Source of the DNA: Terrimonas sp.
GTDB lineage: Bacteria > Bacteroidota > Bacteroidia > Chitinophagales > Chitinophagaceae
NCBI RefSeq assembly: GCF_003075435.1
Contig: NZ_QCZJ01000016.1
Span: 1-64,000 of the forward strand
Length of the DNA: 64,000 nt
Direction of reading: 5' to 3'
A program made the position numbers and the translations under genes. Each line of letters begins with the position of its first letter. Position 1 is the stretch's first letter. Below are positions 27,688 through 36,183 of this stretch, piece by piece. The notes beneath the pieces are model-generated. The model had not been told where the DNA came from. It was given only the letters and a program-made list of their open reading frames with translations, and made no database searches.

Positions 27688-29142
27688 TTATTCTCCAACC
27701 ACATCTTCTCTTCCTTTCTTTCCCCAAATCTTATGTTTCGCTCCATCCATCTTCACAATTTTTGGTGTAAACTTTCCTACTATGTCTACCAATGCTTTCT
27801 GCGATTGCATTACTACATTGATATCTTTGTACGCAAACGGGGATTCATCTAATCCGCCTCCCAGCAATTTAACGCCAAACTTTTTCAGCTCATCTTTAAA
27901 CTGTTTATCGGTAACAGAAGCTATCGCCCTTGTACGGCTCATTTTCCTGCCTGCGCCATGCGATGCGGAATTAACTGAGGCTGATTCACCTTTGCCCTTT
28001 ACTATAAATCCATCCGCCGTCATTGAGCCCGGGATTATCCCCAATACATCTTTAGCTGCAGGCGTAGCGCCTTTACGGTGCACTATCACCTCCCTGCCTT
28101 CCCATTGTTCTTTCCATGCAAAATTATGATGGTTCTCTACCATTTTGATTGGCTTATGTGCCAACTGCTTTGCGATTTTTGCATGTATTACATGGTGACA
28201 GGCAGAAGCATACTCACCCGCAAGGTTCATGGCATTCCAGTATTCTATACCTTCCTCTTCATCCAGCGATAACCAGGCAAGATTTTTTGCTTCCTGCGGC
28301 AGCCGTCTTTTGCTTATGGCCAGCTTAGTATAATGGTTGGCTATATTGGCTCCCAACGCTCTTGAACCGGAATGTGTTAAAAACCCAACGTATTTACCGG
28401 CATCAACGCCCAGTACCTCATCTTTCTCTGCTATTTCAATTATACCAAATTCAGCAAAATGGTTTCCGGAGCCGGAAGATCCCAATTGTTTCCATGCCCG
28501 CCCGTGCAGGTTTTTCAGCAATGGCAACTCGTAAAACAATGCATTGTCCATTACTTCATTATCCGCCACCCGGTCAAATTGCGCTCCGCTTCCAAATAAG
28601 GTAGCATCACCCAGCTCCCGTGCAAAATAAGATTCTTTATCAGTCAGCTCTTTGGGATTGATATCGAATATGCTCAAACACATACGGCAACCAATATCAA
28701 CACCTACCCCGTAAGGTATTACCGCATTATCTGTTGCCAGCACACCGCCTATCGGTAAACCATACCCGCTATGTGCATCAGGCATTAAAGCACCGGCTAC
28801 AGATACCGGCAACTTTGCCGCCTGGTACATCTGGTGCATAGCGCCTTCTTCAATATGCTCCTGCCCGAATACGTTAAATTGTATCCCGTTCTGGTTTAAG
28901 GAAACAGACTCTCCTTCTAACAGCTCTTTTTTGGGAATCAGCTTTTCTGCGATCAACCCCAGCACCGCATCATTTTCATATTCCACCGGCGCTTCCAGTA
29001 TTTTCTTCAGTAGCTCCATCACATCCTCTTTTGCTTCATGCTTATAATGCTTCTGCATTACATTCATTGCAATGCTTATTACAGGCCCTTCAGGGTAACT
29101 AATTGCCCTTAATGCTTTACCTGTTAATTTCAACTTGCTCAT
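27688..29142 (-). CDS. rtcB: RNA-splicing ligase RtcB
   Basis: 484 residues. RtcB joins RNA 3'-phosphate or 2',3'-cyclic phosphate ends to 5'-OH ends using GTP and Mn2+. Signature motifs are present: DAHSGYGLPIGGV, GVDIGCRM with the metal Cys, GSGNHF, LTHSGSRALG, HRKGATPA and the guanylylated His in SASHGAGRKMSR. The start ATG at 29142 was chosen; a longer frame reaching 29229 runs through a promoter-like hairpin and lacks family similarity. No RtcA, RtcR or archease is adjacent. Confidence 0.95.
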   Translation of the reverse strand: MSKLKLTGKALRAISYPEGPVISIAMNVMQKHYKHEAKEDVMELLKKILEAPVEYENDAVLGLIAEKLIPKKELLEGESVSLNQNGIQFNVFGQEHIEEGAMHQMYQAAKLPVSVAGALMPDAHSGYGLPIGGVLATDNAVIPYGVGVDIGCRMCLSIFDINPKELTDKESYFARELGDATLFGSGAQFDRVADNEVMDNALFYELPLLKNLHGRAWKQLGSSGSGNHFAEFGIIEIAEKDEVLGVDAGKYVGFLTHSGSRALGANIANHYTKLAISKRRLPQEAKNLAWLSLDEEEGIEYWNAMNLAGEYASACHHVIHAKIAKQLAHKPIKMVENHHNFAWKEQWEGREVIVHRKGATPAAKDVLGIIPGSMTADGFIVKGKGESASVNSASHGAGRKMSRTRAIASVTDKQFKDELKKFGVKLLGGGLDESPFAYKDINVVMQSQKALVDIVGKFTPKIVKMDGAKHKIWGKKGREDVVGE

Positions 29143-29161
29143 GTTTCTTTGATTAATAATA

Positions 29162-29208
29162 CAAACATATAAGTATGCTATGCAATCTTTTTGCACAGCA
29201 TACTTATA
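29162..29208 (-). promoter_or_regulatory. rtcB -7-like box with an 18-bp dyad, possible operator
   Basis: On the minus strand TATGTTTG (29169 to 29162) fits TAnnTTTG and ends 19 bp before the ATG. Touching it is an 18-bp inverted repeat, 29168-29185 with 29191-29208, one mismatch and a 5-base loop. The dyad covers the region where a -33 element would lie, as expected for an operator, or for a hairpin if transcription starts further upstream. Confidence 0.5.
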
Positions 29209-29280
29209 CATTCTAAAAATGTATAGCATTAAGCACCGGCGGCATCAACATTGTAAGCAAACACCCGGGCTTATTAACAG

Positions 29281-29406
29281 GAACCATATTTAGTTCGTAG
29301 AAAACAGTATACGTTTTGAAAACCATTAAGAAGTTAGGGGTCATTAAGGTTTTTTACTCAAATGTCTTAATGGTTAATTATAAGAACTAATAGTGTGACC
29401 GGATAA
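29281..29406. repeat. Interspersed palindromic repeat, copy A
   Basis: Closely related to 34741-34872 (copy B). Both begin GAACCA.ATTTAGTTCGTA, contain GTTTTGAAAACCATTAAGAAG, and end in AGAACTAATAGTG and CCGGATAAT. TTAGTTC near the left end and GAACTAA near the right end form inverted arms around an inner CCATTAAG/CTTAATGG pair, so the element is MITE-like. No reading frame. Confidence 0.85.
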
Positions 29407-29409
29407 TAA

Positions 29410-30453
29410 CTATTTCGGTTTATACTTCGATTCAGCGAGTATTTGTTTGGCGTCAAGTTTAAGCAGGGTATCCAGGGTTGTGTAAGGATGCTTTTCCATA
29501 TACTTTTTTACGATCTGCCATCCCACAAATAATGAAATTTGGCCGGGAGACCCTTCTCCCAGTTCCTGCGTTTGCGGACCTTCTTCTACATATGACTGTA
29601 TGCGGAGGAAATCTGAATTATATAACAGATTATTCTGTATCAAAAAACTCCATATCAACCCCTCGTTTTTATAACAACCGGTTAGCTGGTTTGCCGTATA
29701 ACCTATCTTCAACGTATCAGGAGTTTCTGGCATAAACTTATCCAGCAGGTATAGACGCTTGCCTTTATCAATGCAAAAATCAAGTAAGGTTTTATCGTTA
29801 GGGTTGGGAGGATAAATATCATCCACAATATTTTTTAAACAGTTAACCGGGATATATTGCGGGGAAAATTTTGCTGAAACATATTTGGGAAACAATGATT
29901 GCGCTGCCTGGCTTTGATATAAAGAAGCTTCGCTGCCAAGATGGAGCTGCAAGCCAACCGCCAGTGCGTCCTGCGTAATTACATCTCCGGTTTTGCCGGT
30001 TGGCGTTTGAAATATCGCGTCAAGCGGGCCAATAAAGGTGATTATTTTTTCCGGTGCGTGATATGCAGGAAAATAATGTTTTGCAAAACGGATACCCTGC
30101 TTCACTTCATTCTCAATTTTGCTGAAATCTGCAAACACTTTATCCGCCGTATCCTTCACAATATGGTAATCACGCAAAAACGATTTAATAGCTGCCTCAG
30201 CTTTACTGCCATCTTCTGCCACAGATAGTCCAAGTATGTTCTGTATAAAATCCGCGAAAAACACCGGGTATTTCTGTTGCAATAATGGAAATGATGCGGG
30301 AACATTATTGGTGTCAATCGAAAAAAAATCTTTTTCAAAGCGCTGCGTCTGCAGGTTTACTTTTATACCCGACACATCAGGCGTTTGCTTACCATCTTTA
30401 CAGGAAACAAAAAACAGCAGCAATGTCAAAAATATTATAGTGGTTTTTCGCAT
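29410..30453 (-). CDS. gldB: Gliding motility lipoprotein GldB-like
   Basis: About 347 residues. The start at 30453 gives a signal peptide MRKTTIIFLTLLLFFVS with Cys18 as lipidation site and Lys after it. The mature N-terminus VNLQTQRFEKDFFSIDTN followed by LLQQKYPVFFADFIQNILG is the GldB hallmark; the C-terminal half resembles zinc-protease-like folds without a complete HExxH. GldB is needed for gliding in Flavobacterium johnsoniae and occurs in non-gliders too. A longer frame starting at 30546 overlaps the upstream porT gene and lacks a signal there. It lies downstream of porT. Confidence 0.85.
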   Translation of the reverse strand: MRKTTIIFLTLLLFFVSCKDGKQTPDVSGIKVNLQTQRFEKDFFSIDTNNVPASFPLLQQKYPVFFADFIQNILGLSVAEDGSKAEAAIKSFLRDYHIVKDTADKVFADFSKIENEVKQGIRFAKHYFPAYHAPEKIITFIGPLDAIFQTPTGKTGDVITQDALAVGLQLHLGSEASLYQSQAAQSLFPKYVSAKFSPQYIPVNCLKNIVDDIYPPNPNDKTLLDFCIDKGKRLYLLDKFMPETPDTLKIGYTANQLTGCYKNEGLIWSFLIQNNLLYNSDFLRIQSYVEEGPQTQELGEGSPGQISLFVGWQIVKKYMEKHPYTTLDTLLKLDAKQILAESKYKPK

Positions 30454-30526
30454 AGCAGTTGAAACGGGATTATTGCTAAAAATTAAAATTGTTGCGTTGC
30501 TAAACAGGATACCGATAATTACAGGA

Positions 30527-31291
30527 TCAATTACCTCCACCCTCAAAGTGAAGCGAGAAAAGGATCATGCTTGAATTCATTCTGTCAATAACATTTGAAT
30601 ATTTAAATGTAGGGTCGGGCACATGCACATTCCTTAAACCATGGCTCACCTTGATCTCCGGGGATACAATTACATATTTATTAAAAAACTGGAAGCCAAT
30701 ACCGGCCTCTACGCCAAAATCCGTTTTGTTCACTTTCACCAGGTTATCCGAGTTTGTAGTACCGGAATTAGATGCAAGATCATAATCGAACTTAATGCCG
30801 GCAAGTGTATAAACCCTGAAGTTTCTGATCCTGTCGCTTTTTAATCTCACCTGCAATGGCCAGCTCATTACAATTGATTCTACTTTTTGCGTACGCACCA
30901 GGTTATTGTCGCCCATATCAGGATATTTCAGATCATACTGAAACTTTTTTTCACTGAATATAAGGTTGAGCGGGTAAAAACGAAGGTCCCATCTTTTGGA
31001 TAACTGAAGATTTGCCATAATACCAAGGTGTATGCGGCCGCTGTTCAAGCCGTTTACAGCCTGTATGCTATCCTGGTTTAAAAAATAATTGGAGTGGGAG
31101 ATGTTATAATGTGATGTGTTATACCCCAATACTATACCGAAGTAATATCTCTTGTCGTCATGATCGGCAAGATTATAAGCATTGCGTAACTGTGCGTTTA
31201 CAATATTTACAAAGCAAGACAATACAATAACCGGCAGCACTATTTTATACCGCAATATATACTGCAAATACCCAGGCTTAATTTTTTGCAT
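30527..31291 (-). CDS. porT: PorT-like outer-membrane protein of type IX secretion
   Basis: 254 residues with a signal sequence near the N-terminus (IVLPVIVLSCFVNIVNAQ) and an eight-stranded-type beta-barrel pattern ending in ILFSLHFEGG. GFQFFNKYVIVSPEIKVSHGLRN and the position directly after ubiE are characteristic of PorT, a protein required for type IX secretion in Porphyromonas. Its start overlaps the ubiE 3' end by 52 bp, which implies coupled transcription; a later in-frame start would delete the signal. gldB follows 73 bp downstream. Confidence 0.82.
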   Translation of the reverse strand: MQKIKPGYLQYILRYKIVLPVIVLSCFVNIVNAQLRNAYNLADHDDKRYYFGIVLGYNTSHYNISHSNYFLNQDSIQAVNGLNSGRIHLGIMANLQLSKRWDLRFYPLNLIFSEKKFQYDLKYPDMGDNNLVRTQKVESIVMSWPLQVRLKSDRIRNFRVYTLAGIKFDYDLASNSGTTNSDNLVKVNKTDFGVEAGIGFQFFNKYVIVSPEIKVSHGLRNVHVPDPTFKYSNVIDRMNSSMILFSLHFEGGGN

Positions 31292-31983
31292 GATGTGTTT
31301 CGGAATCCAACGTTATTTAATATACCTACAAAATCTTTCCCTTCCGGAAACTGTTGCACCGATTCAGTAAGATACTGGTATGCCTTCTTGTTTTTTGATA
31401 CTACAGAAGCCACACGGGGCGCCACCATTTCCATGTACAAATTGTAAAGTTGTGCTATGCCTGTTATTTTAGGTTTTGAAAATTCGAGTATAATTAATTT
31501 GCCGCCGGGTTTCAATACCCTGTTTATTTCTTTAAGCCCCTGCTCAAGCCGCTCAAAATTACGAACGCCAAAGGCAACGGTTACAGCATCAAACGTATTG
31601 TCAGAAAAGTTTATTGCCTCACTATCACCACTTTGTAACTCAATCTGCTTATCTAATCCTAACTTTAACACTTTCTCCCGGCCTATCTCCAGCATTTTGT
31701 CTGAAATATCAATGCCGGTTATTTTCTCCGGTTTAAGCAATTCATATGCCATGATGGCTACATCACCTGTCCCGGTGGCTACATCCAGCATAATTTTAGG
31801 CTTTTCTTTAGCCAGCATCTTCAATGCCTTTCTTCTCCACCCTTTGTCAATGCCTGCCGACAAAAACCTGTTCATAAAATCGTACCGGAAAGCAATGCGG
31901 TCAAACATTTCAGCAACCTGCTGCTTCTTGGTTAGTTCTGATTCCTGGTAAGGCACTACCTTATCATGATTATATGTAGCCAT
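31240..31983 (-). CDS. ubiE: Demethylmenaquinone methyltransferase
   Basis: 247 residues. Adds the C-methyl group in the last step of menaquinone synthesis, using S-adenosylmethionine. The SAM-binding LDVATGTGD motif, TGIDISDKMLE, and the family signatures FDRIAFRYDFMNRFLSAGIDKGWR and LKPGGKLIILEFSKP are complete. I chose the ATG at 31983 rather than one three codons upstream. Also called menG, as Bacteroidota use menaquinone. It precedes and overlaps porT. Confidence 0.95.
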   Translation of the reverse strand: MATYNHDKVVPYQESELTKKQQVAEMFDRIAFRYDFMNRFLSAGIDKGWRRKALKMLAKEKPKIMLDVATGTGDVAIMAYELLKPEKITGIDISDKMLEIGREKVLKLGLDKQIELQSGDSEAINFSDNTFDAVTVAFGVRNFERLEQGLKEINRVLKPGGKLIILEFSKPKITGIAQLYNLYMEMVAPRVASVVSKNKKAYQYLTESVQQFPEGKDFVGILNNVGFRNTSCKKLSLGICSIYCGIK

Positions 31984-32042
31984 CAGCGGCAAAAATAAAC
32001 AATAATGTATATCAGGGTTTTAGAATATTATTATTATTGATG

Positions 32043-32657
32043 TTACTTTAACTTTCTTCCACTCACATATATATTCCCTTTTAAAACAAACCTATAAGGC
32101 AGCAAAGCATCTTCGCCCGCATAGTCAACACCAATTCTTGGCGTAGCCAAAACATCCTTATTCGTAACCTTAAAATTATCATCTGCCACAAACATCAAAT
32201 CATCAAGCAGGTTAATGCCGGTATGTTTGGTAAAAATGCCCAATGCTTTAGCTACATTACCGGGGCCTGAACCAAGTGTCCGGTCAGGTTTCTTTTTTCC
32301 GGTACGTTCCAGCATTATATTTATTCCGGTTACAGGTTCTATTGCCCTTATTAAAACGGCATTAGGAATATCTTTTTCGTTGGTAACAATATTAAACAGG
32401 TGGTGAATGCCATAGCAGAGGTACACATAAGCCATCCCTGCATCTCCAAACATAATTTCTGTTCTGTTGGTTCTTCGGTTGTTCCATGCATGTGATGCTC
32501 TGTCTGCAATGCCATTATAAGCCTCGGTTTCTACAATACGCCCCGACGTTTCAATACCATCAAAACGTGTAACGAGCAATTTACCGATAAGCTCTTTGGC
32601 TATTTTAACTACATTCGTGCGGTTATAAAACTCATAGTCCAGTTTCTTTAAAGCCAT
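32043..32657 (-). CDS. mpg: DNA-3-methyladenine glycosylase (AAG/MPG type)
   Basis: 204 residues. Removes alkylated purines in base-excision repair. The motifs ELIGKLLVTRFDG, GRIVETEAYNG, DRASHAWNNRRTNRTEIMFGDAGMAYVYLCYG and GSGPGNVAKALGI carry the intercalating Tyr and the catalytic Glu in ETEAY. Length and motifs are normal. Gap to ubiE is 59 bp on the same strand, so co-transcription is possible. Confidence 0.95.
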   Translation of the reverse strand: MALKKLDYEFYNRTNVVKIAKELIGKLLVTRFDGIETSGRIVETEAYNGIADRASHAWNNRRTNRTEIMFGDAGMAYVYLCYGIHHLFNIVTNEKDIPNAVLIRAIEPVTGINIMLERTGKKKPDRTLGSGPGNVAKALGIFTKHTGINLLDDLMFVADDNFKVTNKDVLATPRIGVDYAGEDALLPYRFVLKGNIYVSGRKLK

Positions 32658-32747
32658 GACCTGTTCAGTATAATTTTTTGTTATGTTTGAATAACGGTCG
32701 GTCCGTACATCTTAACAAGTTAATTAAACCGTTTTAAATATTTCCGG

Positions 32748-33506
32748 TTGCTTAAAGAAATCATTATAGCTATTCAATCGTATTTTAAAGCTCACCAGTT
32801 TATCCGCAGGCATAAATTATGGAAATGGATCATTATTCCGGGTTTGATTTACGCGATACTTTTTTTTGTGAGCATATATTTCTTTGGAAAAAGCGCAAAC
32901 TATTTAATAAGCGTAGTAAATATAAAGCTGGGCTTAAAAGCCTGGGTAGAGGGGATGAACAGCAGTTTGGTGAGATTCCTGTTTGCCGTAGGCGGCGTTA
33001 TTCTGTGGATCATTTTAATGATGATGTATTTCTCCTGGTTCAAGTATATCTGGTTGATTGTAGGTTCTCCGGTATTCGGCTATCTCAGCGAAAAAACAGA
33101 ATCAATTATTGAAGGCAAAGAATATCCTTTCAGTTTTATTCAATTAATGAAAGATATTACGCGGGGCGTTAAACTGGCATTGCGCAATGCATTATGGCAA
33201 ACCGTATATACTATTTCCATCCTGCTGCTGTCTCTTATACCGGTTGCAGGCTGGGTTACACCAATGATTTCTTTATTTGTAGAATGCTATTACTACGGAT
33301 TTTCCATGCTCGATTATAGTTGTGAGCGCCAAAAGCTTTCCCCTTCTCAAAGTATTGAGTTCATAAGCAAACGCAAAGGTCTTGCTATTGGTAACGGGCT
33401 GGTATTTTACCTGATGCATACCGTTGTAATCATAGGCTGGATACTGGCACCGGCTTACGCGGTAATAGCGGCAACGCTCAGTTTGTACGATCAGAAAGAT
33501 AAATAA
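32748..33506 (+). CDS. EI24 domain membrane protein (CysZ-like)
   Basis: 252 residues with about four to five membrane segments. The pattern SVYFFGK-like first helix, FKYIWLIVGSPVFGYLSEKTE and FLVECYYYGFSMLDY matches the EI24/CysZ family; E. coli CysZ imports sulfate. The start is a TTG at 32748, with no ATG upstream in frame, which matches the family N-terminus IIIAIQSYFKAHQFI. The RsmI-like gene starts 1 bp after its stop, so the two are translationally coupled. Substrate unproven. Confidence 0.82.
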   Translation: MLKEIIIAIQSYFKAHQFIRRHKLWKWIIIPGLIYAILFFVSIYFFGKSANYLISVVNIKLGLKAWVEGMNSSLVRFLFAVGGVILWIILMMMYFSWFKYIWLIVGSPVFGYLSEKTESIIEGKEYPFSFIQLMKDITRGVKLALRNALWQTVYTISILLLSLIPVAGWVTPMISLFVECYYYGFSMLDYSCERQKLSPSQSIEFISKRKGLAIGNGLVFYLMHTVVIIGWILAPAYAVIAATLSLYDQKDK

Positions 33507-33507
33507 C

Positions 33508-34218
33508 ATGCAAAAAAAAGGAATTGTGTACCTAATACCATCTGTAATAGAAGAGCAGGCGCCTGATACCATTCCCGCATGCATTATTAATGCCGTAAAA
33601 GATTGCCGGGTATTTTTTGTAGAAAATGAAAGGACCGCAAGGCGTTTTTTAAAAAGCATATGGAAGGAAATGGTGATTGATGATTATGAATGGCATACCA
33701 TACACAAGGCAGAGAACGACGTAAAAGCTGTTTTTATTTCCACATTAAAAGCAGGGAAAAATATTGGCATCATAAGCGAAGCAGGTTGCCCCTGCATTGC
33801 AGATCCGGGGCAGTTGCTGGTTGATGAAGCACATAAAAATAACATTACTGTTAAGCCGCTTGTTGGGCCAAGCTCAATTTTACTTGCATTAATGGCAAGC
33901 GGTATGAACGGGCAGCATTTCCGCTTCAGTGGTTACCTCCCTATTGATAACATGCAGCGTACAAAAGCTATTAAAGCACTTGAAGCAGAATCGCAGAAAA
34001 CAGGTTGCACCCAAATGTTTATTGAAACGCCTTACCGCAATCACCAGTTGATGGAAGCGCTGTTAAAAAACTGTAATGCAGCCACACGGTTATGCATAGC
34101 CGCATCTATTACTTCACCAAATGAGTATATTAAAACCTTAGCTATTGCAGAATGGAAAAAAGAAAAAATTGATATTAATAAAAAGCCCGCTATTTTCTTA
34201 CTAAGCGCAGGCGGGTAG
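33508..34218 (+). CDS. Tetrapyrrole methylase-fold methyltransferase (RsmI-like)
   Basis: 236 residues. Related to RsmI, which 2'-O-methylates C1402 of 16S rRNA. Visible motifs: GIVYLIPSVI, FFVENERTARRFLKS, SEAGCPCIADPGQLLV (the family SDAGxPxIsDPG), VKPLVGPSSILLALMASG and FIETPYRNHQLMEAL. The protein is shorter than E. coli RsmI because the C-terminal extension is missing, which is common for Bacteroidota members. Coupled to the EI24 gene. Confidence 0.88.
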   Translation: MQKKGIVYLIPSVIEEQAPDTIPACIINAVKDCRVFFVENERTARRFLKSIWKEMVIDDYEWHTIHKAENDVKAVFISTLKAGKNIGIISEAGCPCIADPGQLLVDEAHKNNITVKPLVGPSSILLALMASGMNGQHFRFSGYLPIDNMQRTKAIKALEAESQKTGCTQMFIETPYRNHQLMEALLKNCNAATRLCIAASITSPNEYIKTLAIAEWKKEKIDINKKPAIFLLSAGG

Positions 34219-34279
34219 CTAAACCTATGGGTTTACGGCTGTACCTTCTGCCTTTCACCCTATGCCTTTTACCTTGCCT

Positions 34280-34672
34280 CTACCTCACAATATTTCCCGT
34301 ACCTGGGTCTTTCATTGCTACTATACTATCCACAACATACCTGCTGAAGCCGCGCCAGGGCAGGGCGCCATTATATTCTTTATAATATAACTCAAACACT
34401 TTACCTGAGTTTGCCATTAAAATATGAGCAACGTCTTCATTTACTACAGAAAATTCAAAATCATATGACTGGATGGTGCTCGGCGCTAACGACCTGATGC
34501 CGGATTGTATCAGCTTTCCTTCGTAGGTTTTAAACAAATACCCTTTTTTTACACAGTAGTTAAGTTCTCCCGATTTTACCCCTTCGCCTAACACAAAATA
34601 ATACCTGAAATATCCAAAGCCGAGCAGTGCAATTATTACTATAACCAAAAAATAACCCAGGAATTTTCTCAT
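34280..34672 (-). CDS. Small membrane-anchored protein, conserved, unknown function
   Basis: 130 residues with an N-terminal membrane segment (residues 4-24, LGYFLVIVIIALLGFGYFRYYF) and a short beta-rich outer part (GVKSGELNYCVKKGYLFKTYEGKLIQ). Similar proteins recur in Bacteroidota and are sometimes mislabelled 6-phosphogluconate dehydrogenase; no dehydrogenase motif is present. Convergent with the methyltransferase gene; the gap holds CCTTTTACC-type repeat words. Confidence 0.65.
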   Translation of the reverse strand: MRKFLGYFLVIVIIALLGFGYFRYYFVLGEGVKSGELNYCVKKGYLFKTYEGKLIQSGIRSLAPSTIQSYDFEFSVVNEDVAHILMANSGKVFELYYKEYNGALPWRGFSRYVVDSIVAMKDPGTGNIVR

Positions 34673-34740
34673 AAACGCTGTTTAAAGATTCAAGTTAATA
34701 AAATGTTGCTGAATTGAAATGCACCCTAATATACTAACAA

Positions 34741-34872
34741 GAACCACATTTAGTTCGTAAAAAATAATATCTGTTTTGAAAACCATTAAGAAGTTAAGGT
34801 ACATTAAGGCTTTTTACTTAATCTTCTTAATTCCTTAATGGTTCTTTATAAGAACTAATAGTGTTCCGGATA
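34741..34872. repeat. Interspersed palindromic repeat, copy B
   Basis: Second copy of the element at 29281. Differences are small substitutions plus about 7 extra bases in the centre (CTTAATCTTCTTAATTCC). The right end reaches into the bshA promoter region, ending 12 bp before the -33 element. Confidence 0.85.
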
Positions 34873-34883
34873 ATATTAGCCTG

Positions 34884-34913
34884 ATTGCACCCGGCTTATA
34901 ATATTTATCTTTG
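34884..34913 (+). promoter_or_regulatory. bshA promoter
   Basis: ATTG at 34884-34887 and TATCTTTG at 34906-34913 are separated by 18 bp, a good match to the Bacteroidota TTTG-N17-19-TAnnTTTG promoter. The predicted transcript starts about 20 bases before the ATG at 34939, which supports that start. Confidence 0.65.
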
Positions 34914-34938
34914 CAAATCTATAAATATAAACAACTGT

Positions 34939-36084
34939 ATGAATATAGGCATTGTTTGTTACCCAACTTTTGGAGGCAGCGGGGTATTGGCTACAGAATT
35001 AGGCAAGGCATTAGCAGATAAAGGACATACTGTTCATTTTATTACCTACCAGCAACCGGTAAGGTTAACAGAGTTTCGTGCCAATATTCTTTATCATGAA
35101 GTGAGGGTGCCTACATACCCGCTATTTGATTACCCGCCGTATGAATCCGCATTATCGAGCACAATGGTGGATGTTGTAAAGAATAATGATATAGATCTGT
35201 TGCATGTGCATTATGCCATTCCCCACGCATCATCAGCCTATATGGCTAAAAAAATTCTGGAAAAAGAAAACAAGTACGTGCCTACTATTACTACGCTGCA
35301 CGGAACCGATATTACCCTGGTAGGCAGGGATAAAACCTACGCGCCGGTAGTTGCTTTTTCTATCAACCAAAGCGATGCTATAACGGCAGTTTCGGAAAAC
35401 CTTAAACAGGAAACATACAAAACGTTTAAAATAGAAAAGGACATTGAGGTGATCCACAATTTTGTGGATGTTCGCCGTTTTGCCCGCAAGCCTATTGATG
35501 CCTTCCGGAAAGTCATCGCGCCTAATAATGAAAGAATCGTATTGCACGCTTCAAATTTCAGAAAGATAAAGCGTATAGAAGATGTAGTGAAGATTTTCAA
35601 CAAACTGAATGAGATTGTTCCTTCAAAATTATTGCTGGTAGGCGATGGCCCGGAAAGACCGGTGATAGAAGATTTAGCCAGGCAGCTTAATCTGTTTGAA
35701 GAGATAAGGTTTGTGGGCAAGCAGCAGAATATGGAAGAAATTTTTGCCGTAGCTGATTTGTTCTTATTGCCCTCAGAATATGAAAGTTTTGGTTTGTCTG
35801 CCCTTGAAGCCATGGCTGCAGGGGCCCCGGTAGTAGCTACCAATGTGGGAGGATTACCGGAAATTATCATTCCCGGTGTAAATGGTTATATGGGAAATAT
35901 TGGAGATGTAGACCAGATGGCTAGCTACGCGATTGATATTTTAAAAGAAGAAAATACTTTTCAAAAATTTAAAGAGAACGCCCGGAAGCAAGCCGAAAAA
36001 TTTGATATTACAAGAATAGTTCCCCAATACGAAAAGCTTTACGAAAACCTGTATAATAACTTTTGTAAGAGGGGATGTAAATAA
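34939..36084 (+). CDS. bshA: N-acetyl-alpha-D-glucosaminyl L-malate synthase
   Basis: 381 residues, GT4 glycosyltransferase. First step of bacillithiol synthesis: UDP-GlcNAc plus L-malate. The N-terminus MNIGIVCYPTFGGSGVLATELG is the BshA signature; HGTDITLVG binds substrate, and ESFGLSALEAMAAGAPVVATNVGGLPE carries the GT4 EX7E motif. The start at 34939 was chosen over an upstream in-frame ATG at 34885, which lies inside the promoter. bshB and bshC are not in the window, so bacillithiol genes are dispersed. Confidence 0.95.
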   Translation: MNIGIVCYPTFGGSGVLATELGKALADKGHTVHFITYQQPVRLTEFRANILYHEVRVPTYPLFDYPPYESALSSTMVDVVKNNDIDLLHVHYAIPHASSAYMAKKILEKENKYVPTITTLHGTDITLVGRDKTYAPVVAFSINQSDAITAVSENLKQETYKTFKIEKDIEVIHNFVDVRRFARKPIDAFRKVIAPNNERIVLHASNFRKIKRIEDVVKIFNKLNEIVPSKLLLVGDGPERPVIEDLARQLNLFEEIRFVGKQQNMEEIFAVADLFLLPSEYESFGLSALEAMAAGAPVVATNVGGLPEIIIPGVNGYMGNIGDVDQMASYAIDILKEENTFQKFKENARKQAEKFDITRIVPQYEKLYENLYNNFCKRGCK

Positions 36085-36092
36085 TGGTGAAC

Positions 36093-36180
36093 AGGCAATA
36101 GTGAATGTGAATAGACCCGCAATAGATTTTTACCATTCATTATTCACTATTGCCTATTCACTATTGCCCATTGACAATTC
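36093..36180. repeat. AGGCAATAGTGAAT word repeats before tatD
   Basis: AGGCAATAGTGAAT at 36093-36106 pairs with its exact complement at 36142-36155; a further near-copy lies at 36156-36169 and a decayed one ends at 36184. The same word recurs at 52488-52501. The stem lies directly before the tatD start, so it could also affect coupling with bshA. Confidence 0.75.
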
Positions 36181-36183
36181 ACT

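Noticed and set aside
27623-28129. 168-codon plus-strand frame.
   Set aside because: It is antisense to rtcB, whose motifs are fully conserved, and begins in the structured repeat.
31457-31951. 164-codon plus-strand frame.
   Set aside because: Antisense shadow of ubiE, with low-complexity Ser/Pro-rich translation.
34219-34245. Inverted AAACC/GGTTT after the RsmI-like gene as terminator.
   Set aside because: Stem is too short and lacks a T-run.
35337-35870. 177-codon minus-strand frame.
   Set aside because: Antisense shadow of bshA, without a recognised domain.
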